From: Phlebiopsis flavidoalba
Taxonomy: Eukaryota; Basidiomycota; Agaricomycetes; Polyporales; Phanerochaetaceae
NCBI GenBank assembly: GCA_035772785.1
Contig: JAOCPU010000085.1
Coordinates: 1-64,000, forward strand
Reading direction: 5' to 3'
DNA: 64,000 nucleotides
The notes under the pieces were generated by a model, which had not been told where the DNA came from, did no database searches, and saw only the letters and a list, made by a program, of their open reading frames with translations. Both the position numbers and the translations under genes were made by a program. The number at the start of each line of letters is the position of its first letter. Position 1 is the stretch's first letter. This document shows positions 55,086-64,000 of this stretch, in pieces.

Positions 55086-56933
55086 ATGGGTATTAAGGGG
55101 GCATCACAGCACTACTCAGCAGAGCACAGGCGCCCAGAGCGATCAAGGTAAGCTTGCCCTGGTTATCGCACTCCTATGGTCCTAAACTGGCGTGTGCGTA
55201 GGAACATGAAATCAAGACACTGTTTGGCCGAAAAAGTGGCTATCGACGCGTCAATGTCTATATATCAGTTCCTTATTGCTGTAAGACAAAAGGACGGTGA
55301 GATGCTGCAGAATGACGCGGGAGAGACAACCAGGTTGCGCGTGTTCAGTGCGTGTCATGCCATCTTGACCTAACTTGATGCAACCTACAGTCATCTTATG
55401 GGCATTCTTCTACCGGACGATACGACATGGTTGAGAATGAATCAAGCCTTTGTATGTCTTTGATGGAAAGCCGCCAGAGCTCAAGTCCGGAGTGGTATTA
55501 TGCGGTGTCTCGATTCGGCCGACAACCACGCTCTCACTCTTTGTTTCAGCTTTCGAAGCGTTTTGAAAGGCGGGGAGGAAGCAAAAGATGAACAGGAAGA
55601 GGCTAAAGAGACAGGCATGCTCATTATGCACTGCCCGCGTGCGCTTCTGGCGTTTCTTACAAGCACACAGTACCCGCCGGAAGACGTCGATCGGTTCTCG
55701 AGACGACAAGTCAAGGTGACACGAGAAACATAATGAAGAATGCCCGGAAGCTGCTGGGATTGATGGGTATCCCATACGTTGTCGTGTGTAGTGCGCCTCT
55801 TTCCCTCCGTCTTTTTCTGAAGTACGCACTATAGGCACCCTCAGAAGCGGAAGCACAATGCGCGGAATTGGCGCGAGGTGGAAAAGTACGTTACTTTAGA
55901 TGCCCTCTCCACTCTCTCGTCTGAGCAATCCAGGTTTACGCGGCCGGCTCGGAAGACATATGGATACCCTGACGTTCAACGCCCCCATACTACTATCCTC
56001 CGTCATCTTACCTTCTCAGAAGCTCGGAAACAGCCCATCAGCGAAATTGACCTCTCAAAAGCTCTCGAGGGCCTTGAGATGAGTAGTCTCAGGTAAGTCT
56101 TGACCACGCCGAACAGTGGTATCATGGACCACACACGACACTTAGTTCATCGACCTCTGCCTTCTCCTCGGATGCGACTACCTGGAGCCCATTAGGGGAG
56201 TTGGGCCGAAAGTCGGCGCTGAAACTTATTCGAGAGCACGGTGGGCTGGGTGAAGTCGTCGAGCACCTCAAAGAAAAGTCGGTCCCTCCACTTGGGACGA
56301 GTCGCCGAGTATGTCTGATTTGTGCGATATAGGACTGCAGCGAAGGAGGAGGCCGCAGACGAAGGCAAGAAGAGAGAAGGGTGGCGTCGCCGTGCCAGAA
56401 TATTGGCCTTGGAGGAGGCTAAGAAGATATTCGAGAAGCCAGATGTTACACCTGCGTCTGAAGTCGATGTGAGAGATTCTTGCCTCTAGCTTTTGCCTGA
56501 CTTATATCTCGCACTACTAGGTCGAATGGAAAAGTCCTGACGTGGAAGGTCTCGTCGACTTTTTGGTCAAAGACAAGGGCTTCAAGTGAGTATGACCTTA
56601 TGTTCTAGCGCGATGATTTTTTATCATTCCCAGCGAGGACCGCGTACGAAAGGGTGCGGATAAGCTTTCAAAAGGCGTCAGCGCGAAACAACAGGGTCGC
56701 CTCGACGGGTTCTTCACCGCGCAGCCTAAGAACCCACCAAAGGACGAGGAGAAGGGCAAGGGCAAGGGTCAAAGCTGCTGGGAAGGGCGCGAAACGCAAG
56801 GTTGCCCCTAGGCTAAGAACGTGAGTCTATGATTATCCCCAGAGATGTGTTCGTGCTGACGCTTCCTTCTTATCAGGCCGAGGGCAGGCAGGATGGTACG
56901 CACCGGCAGCAAAAGACCAAGACGAAGAAATAA
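55086..56933 (+). CDS. FEN1: Flap endonuclease 1 (FEN1/RAD27), frame-disrupted
   Basis: Structure-specific 5' nuclease that trims Okazaki flaps and acts in long-patch base excision repair with PCNA. Start MGIKG (55086), then [14 protein letters not shown] in a shifted frame. An intron (55148-55201) is followed by [11 protein letters not shown] and [20 protein letters not shown], which carries the first catalytic Asp. After a second intron (55334-55390) come HLMGI and, shifted, [13 protein letters not shown] (second Asp). [41 protein letters not shown] (catalytic Glu pair), [34 protein letters not shown] (helix-hairpin-helix) and [12 protein letters not shown] (PCNA-binding box, near 56695) follow. 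A Lys-rich tail ends KTKTKK. Length and order are those of the family. Indels are seen after MGIKG, in the A5 run GGCCGAAAAAGTGG, at CATTCTTC and at CGACATGG. Confidence 0.9.
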
Positions 56934-57867
56934 AATCATACGACTCGATTTATCTGCTTGGTTTGTCACATTCTCGTAGTTTTATCAACTCGCATAGTGT
57001 ATCGGTACCGTCTTCATAATACCACGTCTTTCACATCGTCGTCGTCACGCGCGGGAAATGCTCATTATCGTACTCATCGTTAGAATCTGTTCCTAGGACT
57101 TCGGCGAAGCCATCTCGACCTATGCCCGAAGTTGCGAACCCAAGGCGTGAGCTGTTTTCTCATACCGTCCAGACCTTCACTACCGCGAGATATGGTCAGC
57201 GCAGCACAGAGTCTTACTCGATTCCTAGGAGCTGCGCGTTTACCGGGATATCCTGAATGTTGAACGTGCTACTAGGGTATCCGGTGACCACCTGACCCCT
57301 TTGTGTCAGCGTTCACGTCCGTGGATAGCGGCCTCAGAGGAACGTGTCTTAACTCGTGTGTGTGCGTGATGAGCCAGATGGACAGGTGTCTTCTATGATG
57401 CCTTCGCGAGTTATGCGACACACATTAGCGACTCAATGAACAGCGGGAATTAGCACAACATGCGACACAGGACAGGCTTCCCTCGTCATTAACACGCATC
57501 ACATTCGTGAGAAGCAGTCGGCTCGCTAGATGCAAGAGATTCTAAACACGAAAGCCCGATCGGAATTAGCGTGGTTTCTTGTGACCGAGATAGAGTGCAC
57601 GGGAGCGTTACGTGGTAGTGTTACGAGGCGTCGGTAACATGGTTGAATGCGAGACAGAATCCCATGGGCGAAGGCTGCTGCTGGCAACCTACGTGCAGAC
57701 GTATCGCGACGACCTTACTATACAGTTTTCTAACATTAGTGTTTCGACGCGTTACATACAACTCGAGCAAGGAAATGAGAGCGGGTGCTTGAGCTTCACC
57801 CCCAGAATCACAGCCAGCCCTTCCGCTTCATTCGGCTTATTTAGGTACCCTTTATCTAACATCTAAC
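56934..57867. other. Intergenic
   Basis: 3' flank of FEN1 and upstream region of the next candidate. An 84-codon plus frame (57612-57866) is not supported by any motif. Confidence 0.45.
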
Positions 57868-58150
57868 ATGGCGAAACGAGCTCTCTGTATCGGTGCAGCT
57901 ACGAAGAAGCCTTGCCAAACTTTCCAAACTATCAAACTCCACAGCGCGTCTGGGACGATGTTGACAAAGTTTCAAGGATTCCTCAATCAGTAAGATGCAC
58001 CGCGCACTTGCAATGTTTTTTTGTTTGAGCATTGTGGCATCTCTAGGCGGTTCGAGTACGCCGAACGAAGATATCACGGTCCTCAAAGATGCGCTCTAAC
58101 ACAGACCAACGTACACGATAAAATGGCGCGTGCAATGTCCAACGTCGTGT
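57868..58150 (+). CDS. Possible metacaspase N-terminal fragment
   Basis: MAKRALCIGAA at 57868 resembles the first strand of caspase-fold proteins (xRALCIGxxY). In shifted frames LHSASGD/VDKVSRFLNQ-like codons follow (57930-57985), then, after an intron-like gap, FEYA and NEDITVLKDAL (58052-58098) and DKMARAMSNVV (58115-58150). This order (first strand, small-residue loop with Asp, helix, D-I-T-V-L strand, then a PT..N helix) is that of p20 of metacaspases. The His and Cys catalytic motifs (SGHG, DxCHSG) could not be found downstream. It is probably a fragment or indel-broken; moderate to low certainty. Confidence 0.4.
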
Positions 58151-59680
58151 AAATCGTGAACTAATCTCATCCTTGCAGCTTGGAAGCCATGCTAACCTAG
58201 TGATCCTTCGCTAGCGAGGGGGATATCTCGTGTTCTACTGTGAGCTGCTTCTCGTGACGTTAGGATTCAAGTTCTTATCGGACGTTCGGCTTAGTTGCCG
58301 GGCATGAGCACACAAGACCAGGAGGGCCCCTCTGAGTAAATAATGGAGGACAGGGACAAACGTGGCCACGAAGGTTTTCCTGCGTCTAGGCACTTTCCCT
58401 CTGAATGCTGCCATATGCAAGTGTTCCTTACCATCAAATATCCTTTTCAGCTATTACGTGCCCAGCGATGTCCAGCCTCTTCATGATATGCGACGACGGA
58501 CTCATTACAAGTTTCAGAAAAGCATATGCCGGATGACGTGAATATTGCTGAAATCTTGTTTGCTACAATTCTCTAATGTCACGTATCAAGGTAATTAGGG
58601 CAAATCTGGTCAACCCGGCTCTAGCTAGAGGAGCCTACCTCTGTAGTAAGTTCCGACACGTCCGGTTGCGGCGTCACTACATGTATACCATCTGGCTGCC
58701 AGGTCATTTTCGACTGCTGTCACTCTGGTACCTGCAGCTGGTAGGGAATCATCCGATGCTAAAATAGAATCACGCTGTGACAAGTCACTCTATAGACTGG
58801 ATGACCCCTACACAAGTTCAGCCCAATGCCGGACACGAAGCAAGCCATTCCGACTAGGCACCTGTGAGTATTCTTCAGTCACGGCCACGCTGTGCAACGA
58901 GACTAATAAAAAAACCATCCTCAGGGTCGGACCCTGATCTTAAGGCGGGTCCTGGCTGCATGCCAAGACCCTCAAATCGCGCTGGGCGGGCCTGCATCTG
59001 GCCTATTCACAAATGCGCTGGTCGATGTTCTAAGTAAATTGGTCTCGCTCATATGTGAACACTGCATGACCTGCTTTTTTAGATGAGAGCGACAACAGCC
59101 TAACGCATCAGGAAGGATTGGACCGAATTCCGGTGCGTAGAGTAAATCATAGCATCTACTGTTCTAGTAAAGACGACGGAATGCCAGTGAGAAAAATGAT
59201 GCGAAACACTTGGCTGACAGGCTTAGCGCAACAAGAGGGTCTCTCGGCCAAGAACAAAGCTCAATTGACCAATATTACGAGCAGAATTGCAGCTGCCTCA
59301 AGTACCAATTCCTAAAAACGACTGACGTAAGCTTCCCTACATCCTCAGATATCCTCTTTGACTTTGACGTTTATTCTCTGGCCCTAGTCTTCATTGTTCA
59401 ATTTTCCAGTGGAGAGTACACTCACGGCGAACAGTAGCGAAAGTAGCGCATTTCGCGGATTGTATTACTCGTGGTTCAACCTTGACAAACCGCAGCGTTC
59501 TAAGTTATAATATTAAATCTTTTGAAGCGGTATGGTGTGTCATACAAAGCCGGGGTGAGAGCGTCCCCAGATCAAGAACATATGCCCATGGGATGTTTGA
59601 GGAGAGCCATGCTGTCTAATGGTTCCTTCAGACCGGGAAAAGAGGAGTGAGATAAGGGTTTTGTTTGTGGTGTGTCGTTA
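58151..59680. other. No gene supported
   Basis: Short frames only (58576-58767, 59118-59315). The rest of a metacaspase-like gene could lie here in broken frames, but I see no catalytic motif. No repeats noted. Confidence 0.35.
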
Positions 59681-60186
59681 TTAGATGCTTAAAAGCCCGT
59701 CGCTATCCGTAAAAAAAACGGGATGAAATTTCAGCTTAGTTACGTTCGGTTTGAGCCTGGGAGGCGCAGGCCATATACTCTCCTGCGTAATAGATGATAG
59801 CAGAAATTTTACCTTTTCGAGGTTCATCTTGGATATGGGCACATATCGCTCCATCGACGCCGGTTTATCTTCGCCCTTGTTCTCGGTGTTGATCAATGCC
59901 CCGGAATCCCTTCATATCCTCTAGGGCCTCTTGTCTCGACGCTCCTTTCTCTATTCCGTGTCCTCTATCGCATTGACGAGCTTTTGTCCGTCTAAGCGCG
60001 CTTGGGCCTTACTTTTACGGCAAGTCGTCTGGCGAAACGGCGATGATACATAAGGCGTCTCTGTAGTGACTTTACCAATTTCTTGCGTTCCTCTTTTGAC
60101 AGACGCCAATCGATTGCTTCGTCCCAGCAAGGCTCAGATGAACAAGCCTCTTTGGTATAATAGAGAGTATGCGGACAGCCTAGCAT
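59681..60186 (-). CDS. Uncharacterised charged protein, two frame pieces
   Basis: On the minus strand EAIDWRLSKEERKKLVKSLQ then RRLMYHRRFARRLAVKVRPK (60130-59995) is followed in another frame by ALINTENKGEDKPASMERYV and SKMNLEKVKFLLSSITQESI (59890-59760). Both are protein-like, basic to mixed-charge and helical. The gap between them (59990-59900) needs a frame change. Family not recognised. Confidence 0.3.
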
Positions 60187-60499
60187 CTGACATACTAGCT
60201 GGAGTCGGACGAAGCAATAAAAATTGGGGTCTATCAGTCCTAAATCTTAAAATCCTGAGTACCGCTTTCTGAGGCGTTGTCACTCAGACGCGTCGCTGAT
60301 ACTGAGCGCTTGATCTTAGGGAGGTCACCGGGTAGAGTCCTTGCAGACGTCTGGACGCGGGAGCTTGCGCTTTGCGACATTTTTTGTAGACGGTTTCCCT
60401 GCTCGAGGCGACAGCACAATTGGTACTAAGAGACATCGACAGCAAGCTTCATCGTTCCTCGGTCCATAGCACAAAGCATACAGATTCCATGTACCGTAG
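60187..60499. other. Intergenic between the charged protein and NOP12
   Basis: No gene seen. Probably holds the 3' end of NOP12, whose second RNA-binding domain cannot be followed below about 60500. Confidence 0.35.
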
Positions 60500-61865
60500 G
60501 GATTGACCGGATAGAGGGAGGACCGATATCTACAAACTGCACGTTAATCTAGAAGCCGTCTTCCACAAATGTAGTAGTGTCGCTTGGTCAAGGATTAACG
60601 CGCCCCTTCCCCCCTTCCCTCTTCCCCTCTCCCCCCCCTCGAACAGAACGGTACGCTTGACCACGCTGACACTGCTTGCTGAGCGGAGCGGAACTGTCGT
60701 CTTCGGAAGTCGAAACCGGAGTGCTGGCCACGCTCCGTTATTGGACCGTTTAGACCTTCGAAGAATGCTCGTACATCTTCCTCCTTGCTCGCGAAGATCC
60801 AAGTTGCCTACGAACACAGCGGCCATTCGGATCTCCAGCCATGTCAGCATCAGCGACCAAAAGCTTGCTCTTGTCCTTGGCACGGAGATCTATCCGTATG
60901 GTACGCTCCATGAAGACCGATCCATCTGCGGCCGTAATGAGGACAGTCTTAGCGCGGCCTGTCTCGTATGGGTCCATGACGGGGCTTCGGTGGGGGAAGG
61001 TTTTTTCGGCCTATTTCCGATCGGTACAGGATGCGCAAGACAACATAGGCCAACGCTTTTGACGGCAAAGTCGACGCTGGAGTGGATCTCTGCTTGATGA
61101 ATGCGACCCGCTTCTTTTTCTTCTTGCGGGCGTGGAGGAACGTCTTCGCACTGGACGCGGCGACGAGGCGTCGTCGTCCTCGTTGGTCTTTGAGGCGCGC
61201 CATGTAGCGCGCACGCTCGCGGTCGTGTGTGTTCGTCCCTCTTTCTCTCTGAGTTTTACCGGCGGATTTGGAGGAGGATGGGTCAGTCTGTAGGGAGCTG
61301 CTGTGGTAGGGTTTCTGGAAAGCGACGGAGCGGAAGCGCGTGGATTCGATTTGGGCAGAGGAGCAGAGTAGGGTTGAAGGGCTGAACGAGAGTATGTGCC
61401 GTTCAAAACTGTTTGCGTAGTGGCTGAAGTGATCGAGACATTCAACGAAACTAGGGCGACAGCAAATAATCAGGGCACGCACTCCGGCTTTTGACTACCT
61501 CAACAGGAACATTTCCCACAAATACAGTCCGCGCATCTCGCTGCTCCGTCGTCTCCTCCGTTGGTACAAACTTCACCTTCCCTGATGAACTCTTTGTCTT
61601 GCCAGCGCGAAGCACAGATTCATGGCCACGAGCTTCGATGGGTCACCTTCTTTCATCGGAGCTGGATTTCTTCGGGGTTCTGTGCGTGGAACATCTTGCT
61701 TGAGCATACCCCACTGTACTTCCGATACCATGGGAAACCAAGTACCTTACTCTTCTCCTGGTCCTTGACGGTTTCGTTTTGTCGCTCGGTTTGGATCTTA
61801 GAAGCGCTGGCGTGTGACACCCCGGGTAGAATATTGTAGCTCTAGAGCTCGAAACTTCTGCGGAC
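60500..61865 (-). CDS. NOP12: NOP12-like nucleolar RNA-binding protein, frame-disrupted
   Basis: Nucleolar protein for 60S subunit/25S rRNA maturation, with two RRM domains. The N-terminal part (61865-61570) is polar, with SKIQTERQNETVKDQEKSK and KTKSSSGKVKFVPTEETTEQ. RRM1 starts QRDARTVFVGNVPVEVVKS (61535-61490, RNP2-like TVFVGN). FERHILSFSPS and SAQIESTRFRSVAFQKP (61360-61315) are the end of its typical insertion and strand. DPSSSKSAGKTQRE, KTFLHARKKKKKRVAFI (61135-61095), MDPYETGRAK (60977), GSVFMERTIRIDL (60925-60890), AGDPNG/AAVFVGNLD (60840-60805, start of RRM2) and SKEEDVRAFFEGL codons (60790-60750) follow the family order. Below 60650 low-complexity GGGGGGAGAGG runs obscure the rest. 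The start Met is not fixed. Confidence 0.75.
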
Positions 61866-62989
61866 TTAATCAGCCCGGGGAAGCACGACGTGAGTATAAC
61901 GACGAGTAATGCAGCTGATGGTACAAAACCGGTTTCGGAATCTCAATGCCGTCGTACTTCTTAGAGTTTGCACGCGGGAGTCTCCTGACTCGAATGCTTT
62001 CGACTTTTTATCGCGCTTTGATGAATGACGGCGGCGTCGCGTAAATGGGCAGCAGGAGGGACGACGTAGAATTGGAGAAGAGACTACGGAAGCCTCGCAG
62101 CAGACAAAGAGCTTGAAAGCTACAGTTCTTGTCGCCAGCGGAATTAAGTGCCCGTGGTACTTGACACAGAAAACAAGTAACTCTTACAGTGTGCCCGAAA
62201 TAGCAATCATCAAGCCCCTTTTTCTATTTGATTTTCCCTTGTCTTTCCTTGCCGTCACAGCGTGACCCAGGAGGAAAATGAAGCAGAAGCTCATATTTAT
62301 TGAATTGCGCGACAGCAGGTGGGGACGAATCTAACAGTTGATAAATCCTGAGATCTGAGAGTTTTTCGGGGGGGGGGAAGTGGGGTTTCACCGATCAATT
62401 ATGCGCGTGGGGGTGTAGGGCTATCCGGACTAGATGGCGCGGTGAGAACAAACAGGCATCCGCGCGTCTACCGTAGCACAAGAGGGCATCTTTAAGCCAT
62501 CTATTTCGAAGTTTGTTCACACGAGTTTCATGTACTATGGCCAACCTAGCCAGTAGTGGGCGGGCACATGCGCAGTTTACAAATATTTCTGTATTTTATC
62601 TCGTTAAGAGCGCTCAAGTCCTGCGCAACGTACTCACACTACGAGACTCTACATCCGTCGAAAACCTTTCACGCTATTGTCCCTTACAGAGGACGCGATC
62701 TACAGACCTTGGAAGGCCGGGAACACGCATGTCGAAAGCTGACACGCATGAAGTATTACATGCTTCGCTCAAGCGCACGGTCCACAAGTCGCAAAGTTGA
62801 GCTAGTCACTCCGTGATAGGAGCAGCCTCAGGGAGAGGATGATCTACAAGATGGCGACATCGTCAGCGGCAGATTCTTTACACTCTCGATATTTTATGTT
62901 TTTTTAAAGTATCTCACAGTGCCGTCAGTATTGGCTGTTGGACCCAGAGACTTTCGTTGTTGGTGGCCACCAAGCTTGGCAGGGGTAAA
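61866..62989. other. Intergenic, no gene supported
   Basis: Probable upstream region of NOP12 and beyond. An 86-95 codon pair of plus frames (62513-62816) overlaps itself in two phases without a motif. G run of 9 near 62371. Confidence 0.4.
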
Positions 62990-63620
62990 AGACTATGAAG
63001 GTAGAAAAAAGTTGAGATTATTATGATAGCATGGCCACATGAACTCGACCCCACTCACAAAACGTCCGGCCACGACCGGTAAGAGTGGTGCTTGTACCTT
63101 GAGTTGTCCGTCTCAATCTTGTACGCCACCACCGTCCTCTTCATGAATATCAGAGATTGGACGTTGTGTCGGTGTCGTGAACCCTCCTTGATGATGGTGC
63201 ACCATTGGAGATAGGTACTGCCAAGGTCCGCGATACCAAGGTACAGCTGGGAGCCGACGTTCTGGTATTTGAATCCTCCGGTGTTCCGGTGTCATAGATT
63301 TCGCATGTCCACTACGCATTATCAAGTGAAAGTAAGTCACGAGCAGTACACGATGTTGAGCGTAGATGAGTAGTACCCACCTTGGTACTATCGTCCGTAA
63401 GAGCAGACAGAGTGACTGTACCTTGCATACCGGCGGGAGCTTTGGAACCGGTGAGATTCTTGAGGTTGGTGGTGACGCCGATAAGGGCTGGAGATGGACC
63501 TGACAGTAGTCATTGCGGATGTTTCGAGATTGGGAGGCTAGCTCTGGATGCGATTTGCGGAGGGATCTGTCCGACCACCAAGATGACTGTGAAGCCTTTA
63601 TAGCTCAGAACCTAGGCTAA
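62990..63620 (-). CDS. Possible beta-trefoil (ricin-B-like lectin fold) protein fragment
   Basis: Minus-strand pieces: VTTNLKNLTGSKAPAGMQGT then VTLSALTDDSTKV (63460-63380), ending at a GTGGGT donor-like site. After a gap come WTCEIYDTG (63312) and, shifted, FKYQNVGSQLYLGIADLGST and QWCTI (63270-63190). The phrase F-x-x-Q-N-V-G-S-x-L-Y-L-G followed by a W recalls the repeat of beta-trefoil carbohydrate-binding proteins of mushrooms. VVAYKIETDN may be the next strand. Only one repeat is clear; the assignment is weak and no toxin partner chain is present. Confidence 0.3.
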
Positions 63621-64000
63621 ATAAAAAGGCCTACCCTCCGTTTCCCCCGTGTCTGCATTTTACTCCTACGTCAGCTGGTACCGCGCACTTGAAGCTCCTT
63701 TCGCTTCCATGACTCGAGGGTAATCGTACTGACCGAGTAAAACTGTTTAAACACATTGTGAATGGCCGGGAGCAAGGTCACGACAATGATTCGAAAGTTA
63801 CCTTCGGAGATCGGAGGCAAAGTTGCTACAAGCCTGGAGTACGCTGGATGCCCCATACGCGGTGGATAGTCGCTCCTGACACCATTTCCGAGGACAACGT
63901 TGGAATGGTAGTCTCATTCAGTTTGAGAGATGGGCCATATTGCTCAGCTACGAGCGCAGTGGTATACGTTTTTGCCGATGTCGTGGTCTTGGAGCTGTAA
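63621..64000. other. Right edge, no gene supported
   Basis: An open plus frame runs from 63758 to the last base and a 61-codon minus frame lies opposite. Neither shows a motif; a gene may continue beyond the edge. Confidence 0.3.

Noticed and set aside
1..64000. tRNA, rRNA, CRISPR or bacterial-type operon elements
   Set aside because: No cloverleaf with intact B box, no rRNA core and no regularly spaced repeats with spacers were seen; the content is eukaryotic with introns.

Overview
The window reads as nuclear DNA of a mushroom-forming basidiomycete (Agaricomycetes, probably Polyporales-like). The reasons are many 50-60 bp GT-AG introns, DUF6533 and basidiomycete-type 7-TM proteins, cerato-platanin and KRE9/KNH1-like secreted proteins, a Zn2Cys6 regulator, and fungal FEN1 and NOP12 genes. 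No prokaryotic, plasmid or CRISPR feature was seen. Almost every recognisable gene is cut by single-base insertions or deletions although its conserved residues are intact, often beside homopolymers. Gene ends below are therefore stitched across frames and approximate. Indel noise in the assembly explains this better than decay of every gene.

Layout. 0.5-4.4 kb: a Ty3/gypsy chromovirus relic (integrase, chromodomain, polypurine tract, LTR start) split by a 2.46 kb element with long terminal inverted repeats and a target duplication. 4.4-5.7 kb: an AT-rich island without genes. 5.9-8.9 kb (-): a RING protein with a His/Asp-rich repeat. 9-20.9 kb: GC-rich sequence with only weak gene candidates. 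20.9-22.2 kb (+): a Zn2Cys6 regulator. 23.1-24.2 kb (-): an NRDE/TANGO2-like gene. 24.8-25.2 kb (-): a small hydrophilic protein. 25.6-26.5 kb (-): SDR-1.

27.5-45.4 kb is a lineage-specific accessory block made of two nested tandem duplications. Units A and B (about 6.5 kb each) carry the same trio: a large intracellular-looking protein with three copies of an apparently undescribed domain of about 100 residues, a cerato-platanin, and a convergent KRE9/KNH1-like secreted protein. Units C and D (about 2.65 kb each) carry a DUF6533 membrane protein. A copy of the KRE9-like promoter is found three times, once as an orphan. In unit A the cerato-platanin signal-peptide region is deleted. In unit B a 15-bp minisatellite has expanded.

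46.7-52 kb: a P-loop fragment, a 7-TM protein, SDR-2 (a paralogue of SDR-1 with the same exon structure, so the two SDRs bracket the accessory block) and a class V aminotransferase. 55-62 kb: housekeeping genes, FEN1 (flap endonuclease) and NOP12 (60S biogenesis), with a possible metacaspase fragment between them. The right edge holds a weak beta-trefoil-like candidate.

The accessory block suggests a locus of environment-facing genes (secreted cell-wall or elicitor-type proteins and membrane proteins) expanding by tandem duplication between conserved genes. The tripartite-domain protein is the most novel part.
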